Shown piece after piece: positions 32,911 through 43,254 of a stretch of DNA of 64,000 nt. The translations under genes were made by a program, and so were the position numbers. The stretch is from Gracilaria vermiculophylla (lineage: Eukaryota > Rhodophyta > Florideophyceae > Gracilariales > Gracilariaceae): positions 653,074-717,073 of the forward strand of contig JAHNZQ020000010.1 in the NCBI GenBank assembly GCA_019155205.2, read 5' to 3'. Positions within the stretch are counted from its first letter, which is position 1. The number at the start of each line of letters is the position of its first letter. A model generated the notes under the pieces. It was not told the DNA's origin. It did not search any database and saw only the letters and a list, made by a program, of their open reading frames with translations.

Positions 32911-34723
32911 TCAGCGGCCAACCGCTGCGCTAACCATCATAAAATAACCATACCTCTTCGGAGTGCAAGTACCGACAAAGTCGTGGGAAATCCCCCAGAA
33001 GGGCGTTGCCCTTTGGGGGGTGGGGGATGTGCCCTTAAATATAGCATAAGTGGCGGACAAATCTATACGGAGGGAATCGAGGAGTGTTATTCCGATTTTT
33101 GGCTGACCTACCGGGATTCCGTTTATTGACTCAACCAAGGCACTGAAACTTCGTCATCCCATTTCCGTACGGCAGGAGAGCTGCCGGAGATCGGTTATTA
33201 CTCATGTAGAAGGCCTGTGCCTCCGGGGGAGCTCTCATTGCCGTACCATACGGTCCTTCCGTCTTAGACGGTAATTTAGATGTTGAGAATGCCCAACCAT
33301 CATCATAAAGAAAACGCACACCGTCATGACCTGGTTTCGGAGTACCAATGGTTCCCAATGAAAGGAAAGAGGTATCTGAACCAATCATCCGTGCCTTAAC
33401 CCCCTTCTGCTGGTGACTAGAGTTTCTCGCAAGAAGAGCATCTCCTTCTGCAGGAGCAAAATAGACCAGCTCCAGGTATCCCATCTTAGTGTGATTTTCC
33501 CGGTGACGTGCTACGAACATCTTAGTAGCCGGATCCAACCCATCAAGAAACATCGTGCACCGTTTCCCTGCGGAATAAGTATTTCAACAGCGGTGAAAAT
33601 CCTTATTAAGGCGCACCAGATAGTCGGTTTCCATCTCTCCAGCACGCTGGCGAGTATTGTGCAGCTCCAGGGCAGCCGCCTGCATGGGAGTGAAAGTCGT
33701 GCAAGAACGCAAGAGGTACTGCACGGCCCCGGGCCAGCAGGTTACTCATCACTCGGACACCCGAGATGAACCTCGAACTGAGAGGAATGGGTATTCAGCT
33801 ACTCCCTCTAGAAAGTACGGTAGTGCCAGATATGCCTGGGCCTCACTCATATCGAAGATATCGGCTTCCCCGACAAACCGGGCTAGGAAGTCCATCGCCA
33901 GAGTTGGATCATCTCCAATAAAGTTTCGGTTCCTCATGGAGAGCTGCATCCGTTTGATGAAGTCCTTCACCTTACCCGTTTCACGGGGTGTCCTGCCTAA
34001 AGAGGAATCTTCTATCCGATAGTATCCATATGAAGCCAACTCCTTATGATTGGAACTAGTGGGCTTCAATGCATGAAGCCCGGGGTGTTTCCTTCCCTTC
34101 GATCGGGATTGGATTACTCCATAAGTAGTGAATTACCGTTTGGAACGGGAACTCCACTCCGGGCGGTCATGGTCGGAGTCCCTCTGTGAGGGCTCGGATT
34201 TCTGAGAAGTCGATTCCGAGTCCGAGGAGAAGTTCCGGTGTTGATCGCAGTTCTTTCCGTTGTTCCGTTTTTTGTGACCAATCCGAACCTCTCGGCGTTC
34301 ATCACACTGAAAGCCAGCCGTTGATGCCGCGGGTGTGGAAGCAAGAATAGCTTTCTCGACCGACTCCAGTCGGACCCGTACTCGTTTAATTCGATCATCC
34401 ACGCCCTCTACGTAGGACGACGGCAGGCCGAAACCTTCGAGGATCGTATTGATATCAGACCACAGCACGCGGAGCTCCTCGGTGACATTTGTCGACAAGC
34501 TCTCCGAGTGCCTTTGGTGGGACTCCAGTTCTGCAGCCAGTGATGCCTGGGATAGAAACAGAGTGTGGATCTGATCTTCCAAATGAACCACATGGGCCTT
34601 TTCCGCCAACCATGGCGGCGGGGATAAAACCTTCATGGCTGTTGATGGCCCGGCTTTGGCTGATGAGGTATACGGCTCAGCCAGCAGCTTTCCACGATCC
34701 ACGATCAACCTGGTCTGCACCAT
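32911..34723 (-). pseudogene. Ty3/gypsy gag relic
   Basis: From ATG 34723, 34133-34723 encodes a 196-residue gag N-terminus: coiled-coil-like (LEDQIHTLFLSQASLAAELE), followed by a Ser/Arg/Lys-rich end. 33749-34069 contains NFIGDDPTLAMDFLARFVGE and MSEAQAYLALPYFLEG, the capsid-like core, equivalent to SGKDPISVLNFLTCF in the element at 61.3 kb. Further pieces (33131-33553, 32911-33138) continue in other frames. At least three frame breaks are seen. Confidence 0.75.
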
Positions 34724-34946
34724 TTTCCCAGAGGATCACCACGTGAGGCTCTTCATTCCCTTGGTGGGAGAGGCTCCGGGTCGTACCGGCTCAGTTTCAG
34801 TGGGTTTGCGACCCATCGGAGGTATACGTCACTACAGTGAAACTCCGTTAACGGGTGAATTCCAAAGTGGACAACAAATGAAAAGAAAAAAAGACCTCAA
34901 AGAGGATCTGCCAGTGGATCTCCGTTTCTAAGTCGGGCGAACACTT

Positions 34947-35830
34947 TGTAGTATAACACCCCAAAAGGGAAGTTACCACGAAGGATGTTCGCACCTACCT
35001 CCCGCGATGTAGTTCAGGGGCAGAGCCTTCCTGGGGCGAGGGACACGAGCCGGGCGTAACTCCGGGGCCAAGCCGTTGCAACGGGTGCAGGAGGAAGACA
35101 AATGAAGAAATCGGGGATCAGGCAAGTCCTCTGATTGGGGCAGTTTCCGGAATGCTCTCTGAGAATTCCCCGTAGTATATCTGGTTATCTCGGCGCAGTC
35201 GGGTAACATAAGGGCCGCGTGGGTTTCGGGCAAGCCGTATTGAGCGGGTGGCAGACGAAGTCCAAAACGGGGTAGACCGGAGATCCGGTGAGGATGACCT
35301 CATACGAAGGCGAACCTGAAAGAAGGGAAGAACAGTCCGAAAAAAGGTTATCGGCGTCACGGGCGGTTGATTTCCGTAGTACACGGCGTACTTCTCTAAG
35401 GTGGAGAGAGTAACCAGCATGGGCGGCAAGTTCAGACCGAAAATCCCCGCTCCTTCCGGTTTACCTGGCGTAACGGCCAAAAAGCCATCGCGCTAACTAC
35501 TGTAGCTCTAGGGCTGAAATGGCCAAAAAAAGTAAATATATAAAAAAGCGAGAAAAACTTCATCAACCGTGCAAGACAGGCGGCAACCAGCGCCCATTTT
35601 GTAGCCATCGAGCCGCGCACGGCTGTCACGCGCGTGCCACAGCGCGCGACACGCGCCGGGTCGGTTACTCTGGAATCCACTGCGCAAACGGACGCGAATC
35701 ACACTCGTGACATAAACTGTTCTCATAAGTACGCCCTAACCAGATTTCGATTAACCCGTGGAGTGCCGAAAAAAATCTCCCTGGAGGGCGTTGCACGTAC
35801 ATAGGAAAGTACCAGATCTCGATGCGGTGT
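34947..35830 (-). repeat. Probable 5' LTR of the minus-strand Ty3/gypsy element
   Basis: The block lies upstream of gag on the minus strand and aligns with 24254-25140 in the same orientation. Its gag-side edge is near TGTAGTATAAC (34947), so the minus strand would end in CA there. The next bases inward on the minus strand, AAGTGTTCGCCCGACT, would be the place for a primer site, but I cannot name the tRNA. The outer edge near 35830 is approximate. Confidence 0.5.
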
Positions 35831-37500
35831 TGTCACAGTATTTAGACTTTCTCATGCAGTCCATGCGCCTTCTACATTCAAGGCAACCAAGTTATGCTCT
35901 TGAGTTTTAGCGCAATACGTCATCTTCCTCACAGAGATACGCTGTACGGCACTTAATGCGCATTCGTCTCGCGTCACCGAGAACAAACATCTATCCACTG
36001 GTTGGGATATGATGTTCAAAGTAGTCCATTTTGTTGTTGCAACGGTACCTAGCCCGGCCTTGGTTTCTTTTTCGCCATCTTGCTCTTTTTCTTGTTATTT
36101 ACTGCATTGAAAACTCTCTTGTTTTGACCCCTCTTTTCCTTTTACCTCCTTTCTCCGGGACTTTTTCTACTCGGATCTTTCACTTTTTACTTCTATTCAC
36201 CTAATATCCCCTGGGTATATCGAGTCGCACCCGCAGGATTCTACCTTCTTAGTTGATATCAGAAAGATCCATCTGCTGAGAACGTCTCCCTACAGGAGTT
36301 AGGTCTTGAATGCCGTGAGAGACACCCATGCCTTGGTTTTGATCTACTCGAGATCCACCACGATTAAAGCAAAAACAGCTTCAACTCATGTAACCGAACG
36401 AAAAACACAGCTCTCATAGCGGTATTGCACAAACACATAAGCGTTCATGAGTCAAAATTCCATAGTTTCTTAGAATTTCAACAATTCATGGAACAAAACG
36501 ATCTTTGGGACGCCTATATAAGCTGAGACCCGAATATAAACGAGAAGAGAAATAAAGGCCAGTTGTGCAACGGGTAAGTCTCTTGCACAAAAATTTGGAT
36601 GAAGCTTACTGTTAACGTTCTTAAATCAACAGTATAGAATAAAATAAATAACACAAATACTTTTCACTACGAAAATATATAGGGCAATTTTCCATAACAC
36701 GAAGATCACAAGAAAATTTACTCGTGCGTCGAAAACGTTCACTTCGAATAAAAACGAGACGAGCCGATACTTACGGATGAAAAAACGTTTAATCTCGATG
36801 GTACAGATTGTAGAAAATTTTAATGGCACAAATTTTGCAAAGAATACGTGAAATTTTGAAGAAACCATTTTTTGAAAGTTCAGTCATGGTCTGGGCTTTT
36901 ATTTCCAAAAACCAAGATATAAAATTGAATTTTTTGAAACTACAATAAATGCAGAAAAGTATTATGACGTTTTCAAAAATACTTTGCTAACGTACCTTTC
37001 AAAAACTGTTGCAACGCAGAAATTTTCATTTTTTCAGAGAGACAATGCACTGGTGTACTGTCGATAGTGAAAACTGCCTACAAGAGTTAGAAGTATTCGT
37101 TCTGGAGCGGAAGGTGCGTTTGTCAAATTTAATCCTAATCGCAATTATGTGCAGAATTTTAGCGAATATATTTTTTGTGCACAAAAGGCAGTTTCACACG
37201 GTTATTGAATTGAAAACTTTTAACAAAAAGTGCTAGAAAACTATCAAGGTTTCAATTGTAGAAAAGTATACTAATTTGATACCAACACGATGCATTAGCT
37301 TTACACAGCAAAACAAATACAAAATAATCTACCGAGTGACTTTCAGAAAAGGTTTGTTTTGTAAAGGAAATATGTTTTTGAAACGGTTTTCTGATATTCT
37401 CTAAAATTCATTTTTGTAGGCGTACAAATGGCAATTTGAGGTTTCTTTGACATGTGACAGACCGTCATGTGGTTTTTAAAGTGGCCTTTGTTTTTGCTTG
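35831..37500. other. AT-rich intergenic stretch with Tc1 debris
   Basis: There is no supported gene. A promoter-like piece at 36510-36560 has CTATATAAG followed about 37 bp later by AATAAA; such pairing is common in LTRs, but no second LTR was found. At 37374-37480 the sequence matches, inverted, the left end of Tc1 copy c (GTACGCCTACAAAAAT and AAAACCGTTTCAAAAACAT), marking another decayed Tc1/mariner end. Short ORFs are not credible. Confidence 0.45.
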
Positions 37501-37891
37501 AAAGCTCTATTAATTAGATGATGGGGCATGACATAACGTAGTTTGGTTTTTTTCTTGTGTTTGGCTTTTGAGCTGGGATGGATGTAATAAGATTTCGCTG
37601 ACTTTTGGACAGTGACGGAAAAATGAGGCGGGATGCATGGTGTGTGATGCGGTAAGTGTGAAAAGCGCAGGTATCCGCAGGAAATTGTTGCGGAGAGGAT
37701 ACCGTCAGCAAAGGGGTAGCAGACATGAAATTACAGAATGGAGATCACGTTCCAGATCGTTGGAGATATCGATGAGTGCGTTGGCTGACGAAAGAGCACG
37801 ACACGCACCAGCGATCGGAGCGCGGTTTGGCGGTGACGATTGGGGCACTGGACCGGCGGCGTGGCAAAAGTGCTTCGAAAACAAAGGGCAA

Positions 37892-38501
37892 ATGGCGTTT
37901 ATAACGAGCGTGATATGCGCGAGGAGCGTGCAGCGGGGAGCGATTCGGACGGCCGTGTGCTGCAGCGCCCCGACGGCAAGCCTCAGTCGTCGCTCTTTTC
38001 TGGCAAGCTTTGCGGCGGCGGCAGTGTGCTTTTCTGGCAGCAGGATGTCGGCTGGCGCGGCGCAGGTGCAGAAGGAGGACGTGGTGGAAGGAACGGGGTC
38101 TGGATTCAAGACGGGCGACAACCTTCACGTGCACTACACGCTGACGTTGGGCGGCTTTGACAGCAAGCAGGTGATCGACAGCTCCAGGTCGCGCGGACGC
38201 CCATTTCAGTAAGTTTGGAGCGTTGAGTTGTTCGTTTGTCGCGGTTGTGTGGGTGTCTAACTGTTTGCGTGTGTGCTGTGCGTGTTTGTTGTTGGTGTGG
38301 ATGTGGTACTGTAGGTATCGGTACGATACGGGATCGGTGATCAAGGGCTGGGACCAAGGCGTGGAAGGCATGAAAGTGGGTGGTCGCAGACGTCTGATCA
38401 TCCCCTCGGAGCTGGGGTATGGGACGAGTGGGGCCGGAGGAGTAATCCCGCCGAACTCGACGCTGTACTTCGACATTGAGTTGCTCAAAGTGGGCTACTG
38501 A
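37892..38501 (+). CDS. FKBP-type peptidyl-prolyl isomerase, thylakoid-lumen type (two exons)
   Basis: It catalyses cis-trans isomerisation of prolyl bonds, here probably in the thylakoid lumen. Exon 1 is 37892-38208 and exon 2 is 38315-38501; the 106-bp intron has GTAAGT and CTGTAG ends, and splicing rebuilds the FKBP core (SRGRPFQYRY, then TGSVIKGWDQGVEGMKVGGR). The product is 167 aa. Residues 1-20 resemble a plastid transit peptide. Residues 32-58 have the twin-arginine signal SRRSFLASF, a hydrophobic stretch and an AGA-type cleavage site, as in lumenal Tat substrates. The mature FKBP domain (about 60-167) includes VHYTLTL, GWDQG, LIIPSELGYG and PPNSTLYFDIELL. An open frame extends upstream to 37637, but the Met at 37892 gives the sensible leader. 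A 38-bp palindrome lies just after the stop. Confidence 0.92.
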
Positions 38502-38535
38502 TGCGCAGCGGCGGCGCGCGCTGTAATGCGCGTGG

Positions 38536-38573
38536 CGTACACCCAACACACGCGCGCGTGTGTTGGGTGTACG
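38536..38573. terminator. Perfect 38-bp palindrome directly after FKBP
   Basis: CGTACACCCAACACACGCG (38536-38554) is followed without spacer by its exact reverse complement (38555-38573). It starts 34 bp after the FKBP stop codon. Its position suggests a role in transcript 3'-end formation or a cruciform site, but a function as terminator is only inferred. Confidence 0.5.
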
Positions 38574-38671
38574 ACTAGGGCACGTGTGCACGTGTACATG
38601 AAGGCGGGGTTGCGATCGTGGCACCGTAGCTGCCATCAGCAGCGCGTCGCGAAGAGCTGATTGGTGTAAAG

Positions 38672-38884
38672 GTGAAGAACACTCTGGACGGCGGCGGAGC
38701 ATGCGAAGGAGCGACGGTGGAGGTGGCGCGCGACACGCTGAGGCGTGCTCGAAAGGGCGCCTGGGACGCAGGGCTGCTTGGCTACGTTGCCAAGGCGTCT
38801 CGCGAGGGAGGCCAATTGGCGTGTAATGCGCTGCGGAACGCTTACCGTGGCGCCGCCAGGTGCTTGAAGCAGCGCGGCAAGTAG
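38672..38884 (+). CDS. Possible small protein (70 aa), basic and Ala-rich
   Basis: The frame has strongly GC-biased third positions like the neighbouring genes and reads VARDTLRRARKGAWDAGLLG, then GGQLACNALRNAYRGAARCL, a possible amphipathic helix protein. No family is recognised. The sequence is GC-rich on both strands, so chance ORFs are common; the long minus-strand frame over the same DNA is less convincing. It could also be a terminal exon. Confidence 0.3.
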   Translation: MKNTLDGGGACEGATVEVARDTLRRARKGAWDAGLLGYVAKASREGGQLACNALRNAYRGAARCLKQRGK

Positions 38885-39442
38885 ACATGCGAATTGCGCT
38901 ATTACAGCACTGCGGCAGCGGAAAGCGAGCGCGAGTGCCGCGCCGCCTCCGGCGCGCCCGCGCCACGCGCATCCGCGCCCGTCGTTTACAGCGCATGGTG
39001 TGCGGCCCCAAAAAGGGGCGCCGCCAGCGCCGCGCAGGCAGCCAACCAGCCGCCAGCCGTCCAATCAACCATTCAAGCGCGCACGGTTGAGGCTGACAAA
39101 CCTCTCTGCTTACACGTTGTTCCTCGTGGACCGCAACACGCGTTCCGCCGCTGGCTGTAAACCAACGCCAGCCCGACTCGCCACCAGCCTTAAGGGCCCC
39201 TCCGCCATGCTGGGCGCACTCCGTTACCGCGCTCACTCCTCCCCTCCGCTGCATCCGCCGTCTTCGCTCCGCATCGTCTCGCCGTTCCGCCGGTGTGCCC
39301 GCTGCACCGTTACCACCGCCTCTCCCCGCCTCGTTGCGAGAGTGCCATCGTGCCGGGCACTGTTTGATCCCGCCACCACCACGTGCTTGGTACTTGTGCC
39401 TTCCGAGCGTGTGAGAGCTTGCACACCGGCGTGCGCTGCGAG
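38885..39442. promoter_or_regulatory. GC-rich upstream region of the small acidic protein gene
   Basis: No supported gene. The stretch contains a CCAAT-like element (GTCCAATCAACC, about 39059-39070). Long frames on both strands result from its GC content. Confidence 0.3.
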
Positions 39443-39799
39443 ATGGGTTCCATGTGGTCGTTCGACACTGAGCCTCTGGGCGGCGAGCCCGTGGAGATGA
39501 GGCTGGCCAGCCGTGAGGTATGCGACGACGAGACCTGGACAAACACCGTGCTCAACCGCTCGTCGTGCTCGGTGCAGCAGCGCCTCAACATGCTGCTCAA
39601 CGAACTGCACGTCGAGGAGCGCCCTCGGAAGAGGCGGCCCAGCATCGAGTTTGCGCCGCACGATATGGTGCGAGTGTTCGAAGTGCAGGCGCAGTCCGAC
39701 GACGTGGACTCAGAAAACAGCGACACCGATGAGCGGGAGCACGTGGTGCACTTGGACATCATCCACAATTCGTTGCTTTTCGACACGGACCTTTGGTGA
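39443..39799 (+). CDS. Hypothetical acidic 118-aa protein
   Basis: Starting at Met 39443 (MGSMWSFDTEPLGGEP) the product is 118 aa; a Met at 39383 would add 20 residues. The middle has a basic patch (RPRKRRPSIEFAPHDMVRVF) followed by an acidic run (SDDVDSENSDTDERE). It has no signal peptide or membrane segment. The codon use fits the neighbouring genes and the frame is closed by TGA. No known family is recognised; the PSIEFAPHDMVRVFEV part looks like a short conserved binding motif, but this is a guess. It lies between FKBP and PMT, both on the same strand. Confidence 0.55.
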   Translation: MGSMWSFDTEPLGGEPVEMRLASREVCDDETWTNTVLNRSSCSVQQRLNMLLNELHVEERPRKRRPSIEFAPHDMVRVFEVQAQSDDVDSENSDTDEREHVVHLDIIHNSLLFDTDLW

Positions 39800-40587
39800 T
39801 ATCTACGCGCCTGTGCGCACCGGCGCTCTGCCGCGCAGCATCGGCTTGTTTTGTCTGTTAACAGTTCATCCTCTTTCGACCGACCTCTCTCTCCTCTACC
39901 ACCACGCCCGCGTCGTCACCAACGACACACGGGTGGAGCCGTGCTGCGATGTGCTCTAGGCGCTCGCAAAGTCCGCACGCAACCGCATCACGCCGGCCCG
40001 CGCCGCCGTGCGCTTGTGTGCGAGGCACGGCAAGAAAAGCTGCCCCCACCTTCTCTGCCGCCGCCCTAGCTGATAGAACCCCTACTGTACCATGTGTGAA
40101 TAAAGCGTTGCTTGGACATCAACTAAGTTGACCCCGCCCCACAGTGCCACACCACCACCTTCGTCATGCGCACGCGCACTTACCGTCCTCAGATATTCGC
40201 GGCCGCATGTCATGCCCGTCAACCGACTGCCACGCGCGCCATCACCATTGCGGGCCGTGCGGCACTGCTCGCGTGCTCTCGTCAAGCAGCTTACCGTGCC
40301 ACACGTGGCCACGCGCCATTGCGCCACAGCGCGCGCGTCTAAAAATGGGCGCGTTGCCGCGCTCGCTGCGTCGCCATCCGCACGTTGCATACGTGCCACG
40401 GCGCCGCGCGTTACTCTCAATGGCGCCGTGTCACGTCGGTCAGCGGTCGAAGCGCTCTGCACATCGCACCGCCTTTGGCTTCGCAATCTTGCGATGCTTC
40501 GCTCGTCTGGGCGGTCGCCCTTCGCTCCGCACCGCACGCCCTCCGCTCCGCGCCCCCCCTCTCTGCATCCGCGCCCCCGTCTCGGTC
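39800..40587. other. Intergenic region upstream of PMT
   Basis: GC-rich with long chance frames on both strands, including one that extends the PMT frame upstream to 40144. A polyadenylation-type AATAAA at about 40097 probably belongs to the gene to the left. Confidence 0.4.
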
Positions 40588-42114
40588 ATGTCGCTACTTC
40601 GCCGCAGGGCTCCGCCGCGTCCGTCTGCCGCCGCATCCTCGTCCCTGCCCACCGACACGCGCAGCATCTATCGAAAGCAACCCGTCCCCCGCCCCAGCTA
40701 CGACGCCCCCATCCTCATTGCCCTCACCGTCGCCGCCGCCATCACCCGCTTTTACAATCTCTCCCACCCCAAAGCCGTTGTCTTCGATGAGTTCCACTTC
40801 TTCCGCTTCCTGCGTCACCATCTGCAACGCCAGTTCGTGTTCGATATCCACCCCTGGCTGGGGAAGCTCACCCATTTCGCCGTCGCCTCTGTCTTGCGTC
40901 TCACCCCTGAGCCCCAGTTCGATATCCAAGTGGGCGCCCCGTATTATAACTCTGATTATGTTGTTTCTCGCGTTGTGTCCGCGCTGTTTGGCGTTTTTTG
41001 CATTCCGCTCATGTATCTAATAGCTCGAGAGCTCTCTCTGTCCACACCACTCTCTTTTCTGGCTGCCTTCATGCCACTGTTTGACAATCTGCTACTCATG
41101 GAGAGCCGATACGTGCTCCTCGATTCTCAACTCATAACTTACATCAACCTCACCTTACTCTTCGCCTTGCGTCTGTGGCGCTTCACGCGCACAGAATACG
41201 GCTCCCCGCGCTACTACACAGCTCTGCTTTGCACTGCAGTAAGCGCCGCACTCGCCATGTCAGTCAAGTGGACCGCAGCCGTCACCCCGTTTCTCGTAGC
41301 TGTAGTCTGTGCATTCGGTGTCAGCTTTATCGATACACCTATCCCTCTCATCGACACGCTGCTCGCCGCCGTCGTCGCGCTTGCTACATACCTCATACCG
41401 TGGTACTTTTATCTTCGCATTTCCATCAACAGCACGCCGTACGCCGAGCACATGTCCCATGCCTTCCGCTACACGCTGCGTGGAAACCAGTCGTTTCCCT
41501 ATCGTGCAGATCATAACGTCACCTTTTTGCAGTCGGTGTACGAGCTTCATTGGCGACAATTTCGCGCCAACCAAAACGTCAAGACCAGGCACCCGTGGGA
41601 AAGTCGCTGGTATGAGTGGCCGACTAACGCCAGAGGGCTGATGTTCTACCTCGACAAGGCACCGGGGTATACTGACCAAAACCCACTCATCCAGGCGCTT
41701 TATCTCATTCAAAACCCCGCTGGAGCTTGGTGGGTTTCAATGGCTGTGATGGCCACTGTATTTTCCTTGCTCGTTCTGCATAGATACCGATCTTTTCTAT
41801 CACCAAAGCACCATATCTTCAGGGCTGCTGCCACGGCGAGGTTCTTGTGTGCGGGATATATCCTTAACCTGGTTCCGTACATGTTTGTGGAACGATGTTA
41901 CTTCAATTACCACTATTTGCCAGCGTTGACATACGGACAGCTGACGTTGGCGGTTCTCGTGGAGAGCTTGCCGCGACCATTGCGCTACGGCGCGCTGGTG
42001 ATGATCGTATGCACTACATTTATGGCGTTCGTCCACTGGTCTCCGTGGATCTACGGCACAACAATCACATTTGAGTACCACAAGCAACTGCAATGGATGG
42101 CTAGATGGAGTTAA
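40588..42114 (+). CDS. PMT-family (GT39) protein O-mannosyltransferase-like, without MIR domains
   Basis: GT39 enzymes transfer mannose from dolichyl-phosphate mannose to Ser/Thr of proteins in the ER membrane. From Met 40588 the product is 508 aa, a multi-pass membrane protein. FDEFHFFRFL (residues 66-75) carries the family's acidic pair Asp67-Glu68, followed by FDIHPWLGKL (85-94), the family signature. HPWESRWYEWP (335-345) matches the conserved C-terminal part. Eukaryotic PMTs have about 750-900 residues with three MIR repeats in the large lumenal loop; here that loop (about 280-375) is short and MIR is absent, as in prokaryotic-type GT39 proteins. The frame is open upstream to 40144, but this Met lies right before the usual N-terminal part. 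No intron. It converges with the Alba gene, 36 nt away. Confidence 0.88.
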   Translation: MSLLRRRAPPRPSAAASSSLPTDTRSIYRKQPVPRPSYDAPILIALTVAAAITRFYNLSHPKAVVFDEFHFFRFLRHHLQRQFVFDIHPWLGKLTHFAVASVLRLTPEPQFDIQVGAPYYNSDYVVSRVVSALFGVFCIPLMYLIARELSLSTPLSFLAAFMPLFDNLLLMESRYVLLDSQLITYINLTLLFALRLWRFTRTEYGSPRYYTALLCTAVSAALAMSVKWTAAVTPFLVAVVCAFGVSFIDTPIPLIDTLLAAVVALATYLIPWYFYLRISINSTPYAEHMSHAFRYTLRGNQSFPYRADHNVTFLQSVYELHWRQFRANQNVKTRHPWESRWYEWPTNARGLMFYLDKAPGYTDQNPLIQALYLIQNPAGAWWVSMAVMATVFSLLVLHRYRSFLSPKHHIFRAAATARFLCAGYILNLVPYMFVERCYFNYHYLPALTYGQLTLAVLVESLPRPLRYGALVMIVCTTFMAFVHWSPWIYGTTITFEYHKQLQWMARWS

Positions 42115-42150
42115 AAACGCTCAACTAACTTTTTGTTCGTGTACGACAGC

Positions 42151-42441
42151 TTAGTTTGTGTTCGGCACGACGTGCCGCAATGGCCCCTTTTCCAACCGAA
42201 TCACGAGGCGCGGCGTGTTAGATGCATCAACAGCGTCTAGTGCACATGTCTGTCGTAGAGTGGCGTCCTTGCGCTTTAGTAGTTCTGCCAGTGTGACGGC
42301 CTTGGCGATGGCGTTGCCTCGGGCGACCAACTCGACGTGATGGGCGGATTCGTGTTCAAATTGGCGAGCGGCGTATTGCATGTAGTTGCGGAGGCGACCA
42401 GAAGGTCGCACCACGATCACACGCTTGTCCTCGGGCAACAT
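42151..42441 (-). CDS. Alba-family nucleic-acid-binding protein
   Basis: A 96-aa protein with a complete Alba fold sequence: VIVVRPSGRLRNYMQYAARQ, then HVELVARGNAIAKAVTLAEL and LKRKDATL. The Gly-x-Ala-Ile-x-Lys-Ala-Val stretch is the family hallmark and includes the lysine position used for DNA/RNA binding in archaeal Alba. Eukaryotic relatives include the RNase P/MRP subunits Rpp20/Rpp25 and the RGG-tailed Alba proteins; there is no RGG tail here, so it may be the short type. It is a single exon, and converges with PMT. Confidence 0.85.
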   Translation of the reverse strand: MLPEDKRVIVVRPSGRLRNYMQYAARQFEHESAHHVELVARGNAIAKAVTLAELLKRKDATLRQTCALDAVDASNTPRLVIRLEKGPLRHVVPNTN

Positions 42442-43254
42442 GTAGTGGCGCGATCACACGGAGGCAAAACAGCTTGGTTGTCAACGAAATGAACCACGCG
42501 CCGGTCGCCGCGCGAGGCGGTGATGAACGGCGCCGGCTTAGGTTGGGTGTCGAATGAGGGTTTTTCGAAAAAATCTTGCGCTTGCGGCTATAAAGGATGG
42601 CTGGACAAGTAACCCTTTACCCGCACCTCATCAGTTTCCACACACAAAGTGCGTAGGCGCTTGATATAGGGTTGTATGGGGCTGTAGGACGAACACCTTG
42701 CCATACGCACGCCGAATATGAAGCAGGCCAAATCGCGCGACACGGGGCACACTTGACCATGTCGGACGAGAGGGTGCGCGCGGCTATGAGGCACAAAACG
42801 GTAAGCATGAGAAAAGGAAAAATGCGGGGAACAGCAACAAGCACACGAATTACTCTGGCTAAATTGCCGAGCGCTTGCACAGTGGACTGGTTGACACGGC
42901 GATTTGTTATCTTGATCGAGAAATTTGGGCTGGTCCTGTGGTGCACTAGAAAATCACTGAATTCAACAAGTAGGCCACACGCTACGCGAGAGGCAAACGA
43001 GAATAAGGGGACACCTCACAATCATGAGCAGGTCTCAAATCCGCGCACTGCACATGTTGATTCATGCCCGGTCATCCACTAGTTCTGCACGAATACGATT
43101 TTGATTCATCACCAAATGAAAGAGTGCGCAGACGCAACCCTGCGTTTCGTGCCCCCAAACCACTTCGTATAAATCGCCTAACATCATTGTCCCATCAAGC
43201 CATCACTGAATGGCTTTCCCATCCCCGCGGCAGCACTGCGCTTAATCTGCCACC
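42442..43254. promoter_or_regulatory. Divergent intergenic region between Alba and the PLP enzyme
   Basis: About 810 bp without a recognisable gene. The frames at 42617-42946 (minus) and 42672-43082 (plus) overlap antisense and show no domain. A short upstream exon of either gene cannot be excluded. Confidence 0.4.

Noticed and set aside
32646..32921. Proline- or glycine-repeat proteins
   Set aside because: Translations of the poly-G run and N gap.
36510..36560. Solo LTR suggested by TATATAAG and AATAAA
   Set aside because: No second copy, TG/CA ends or target duplication could be found, so only noted as promoter-like.
38106..39542. 478-codon minus-strand open frame over FKBP exon 2 and the region downstream
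   Set aside because: Arg/His-rich, no domain, antisense to a well-supported FKBP exon; the long frame follows from GC-rich codons on the other strand.
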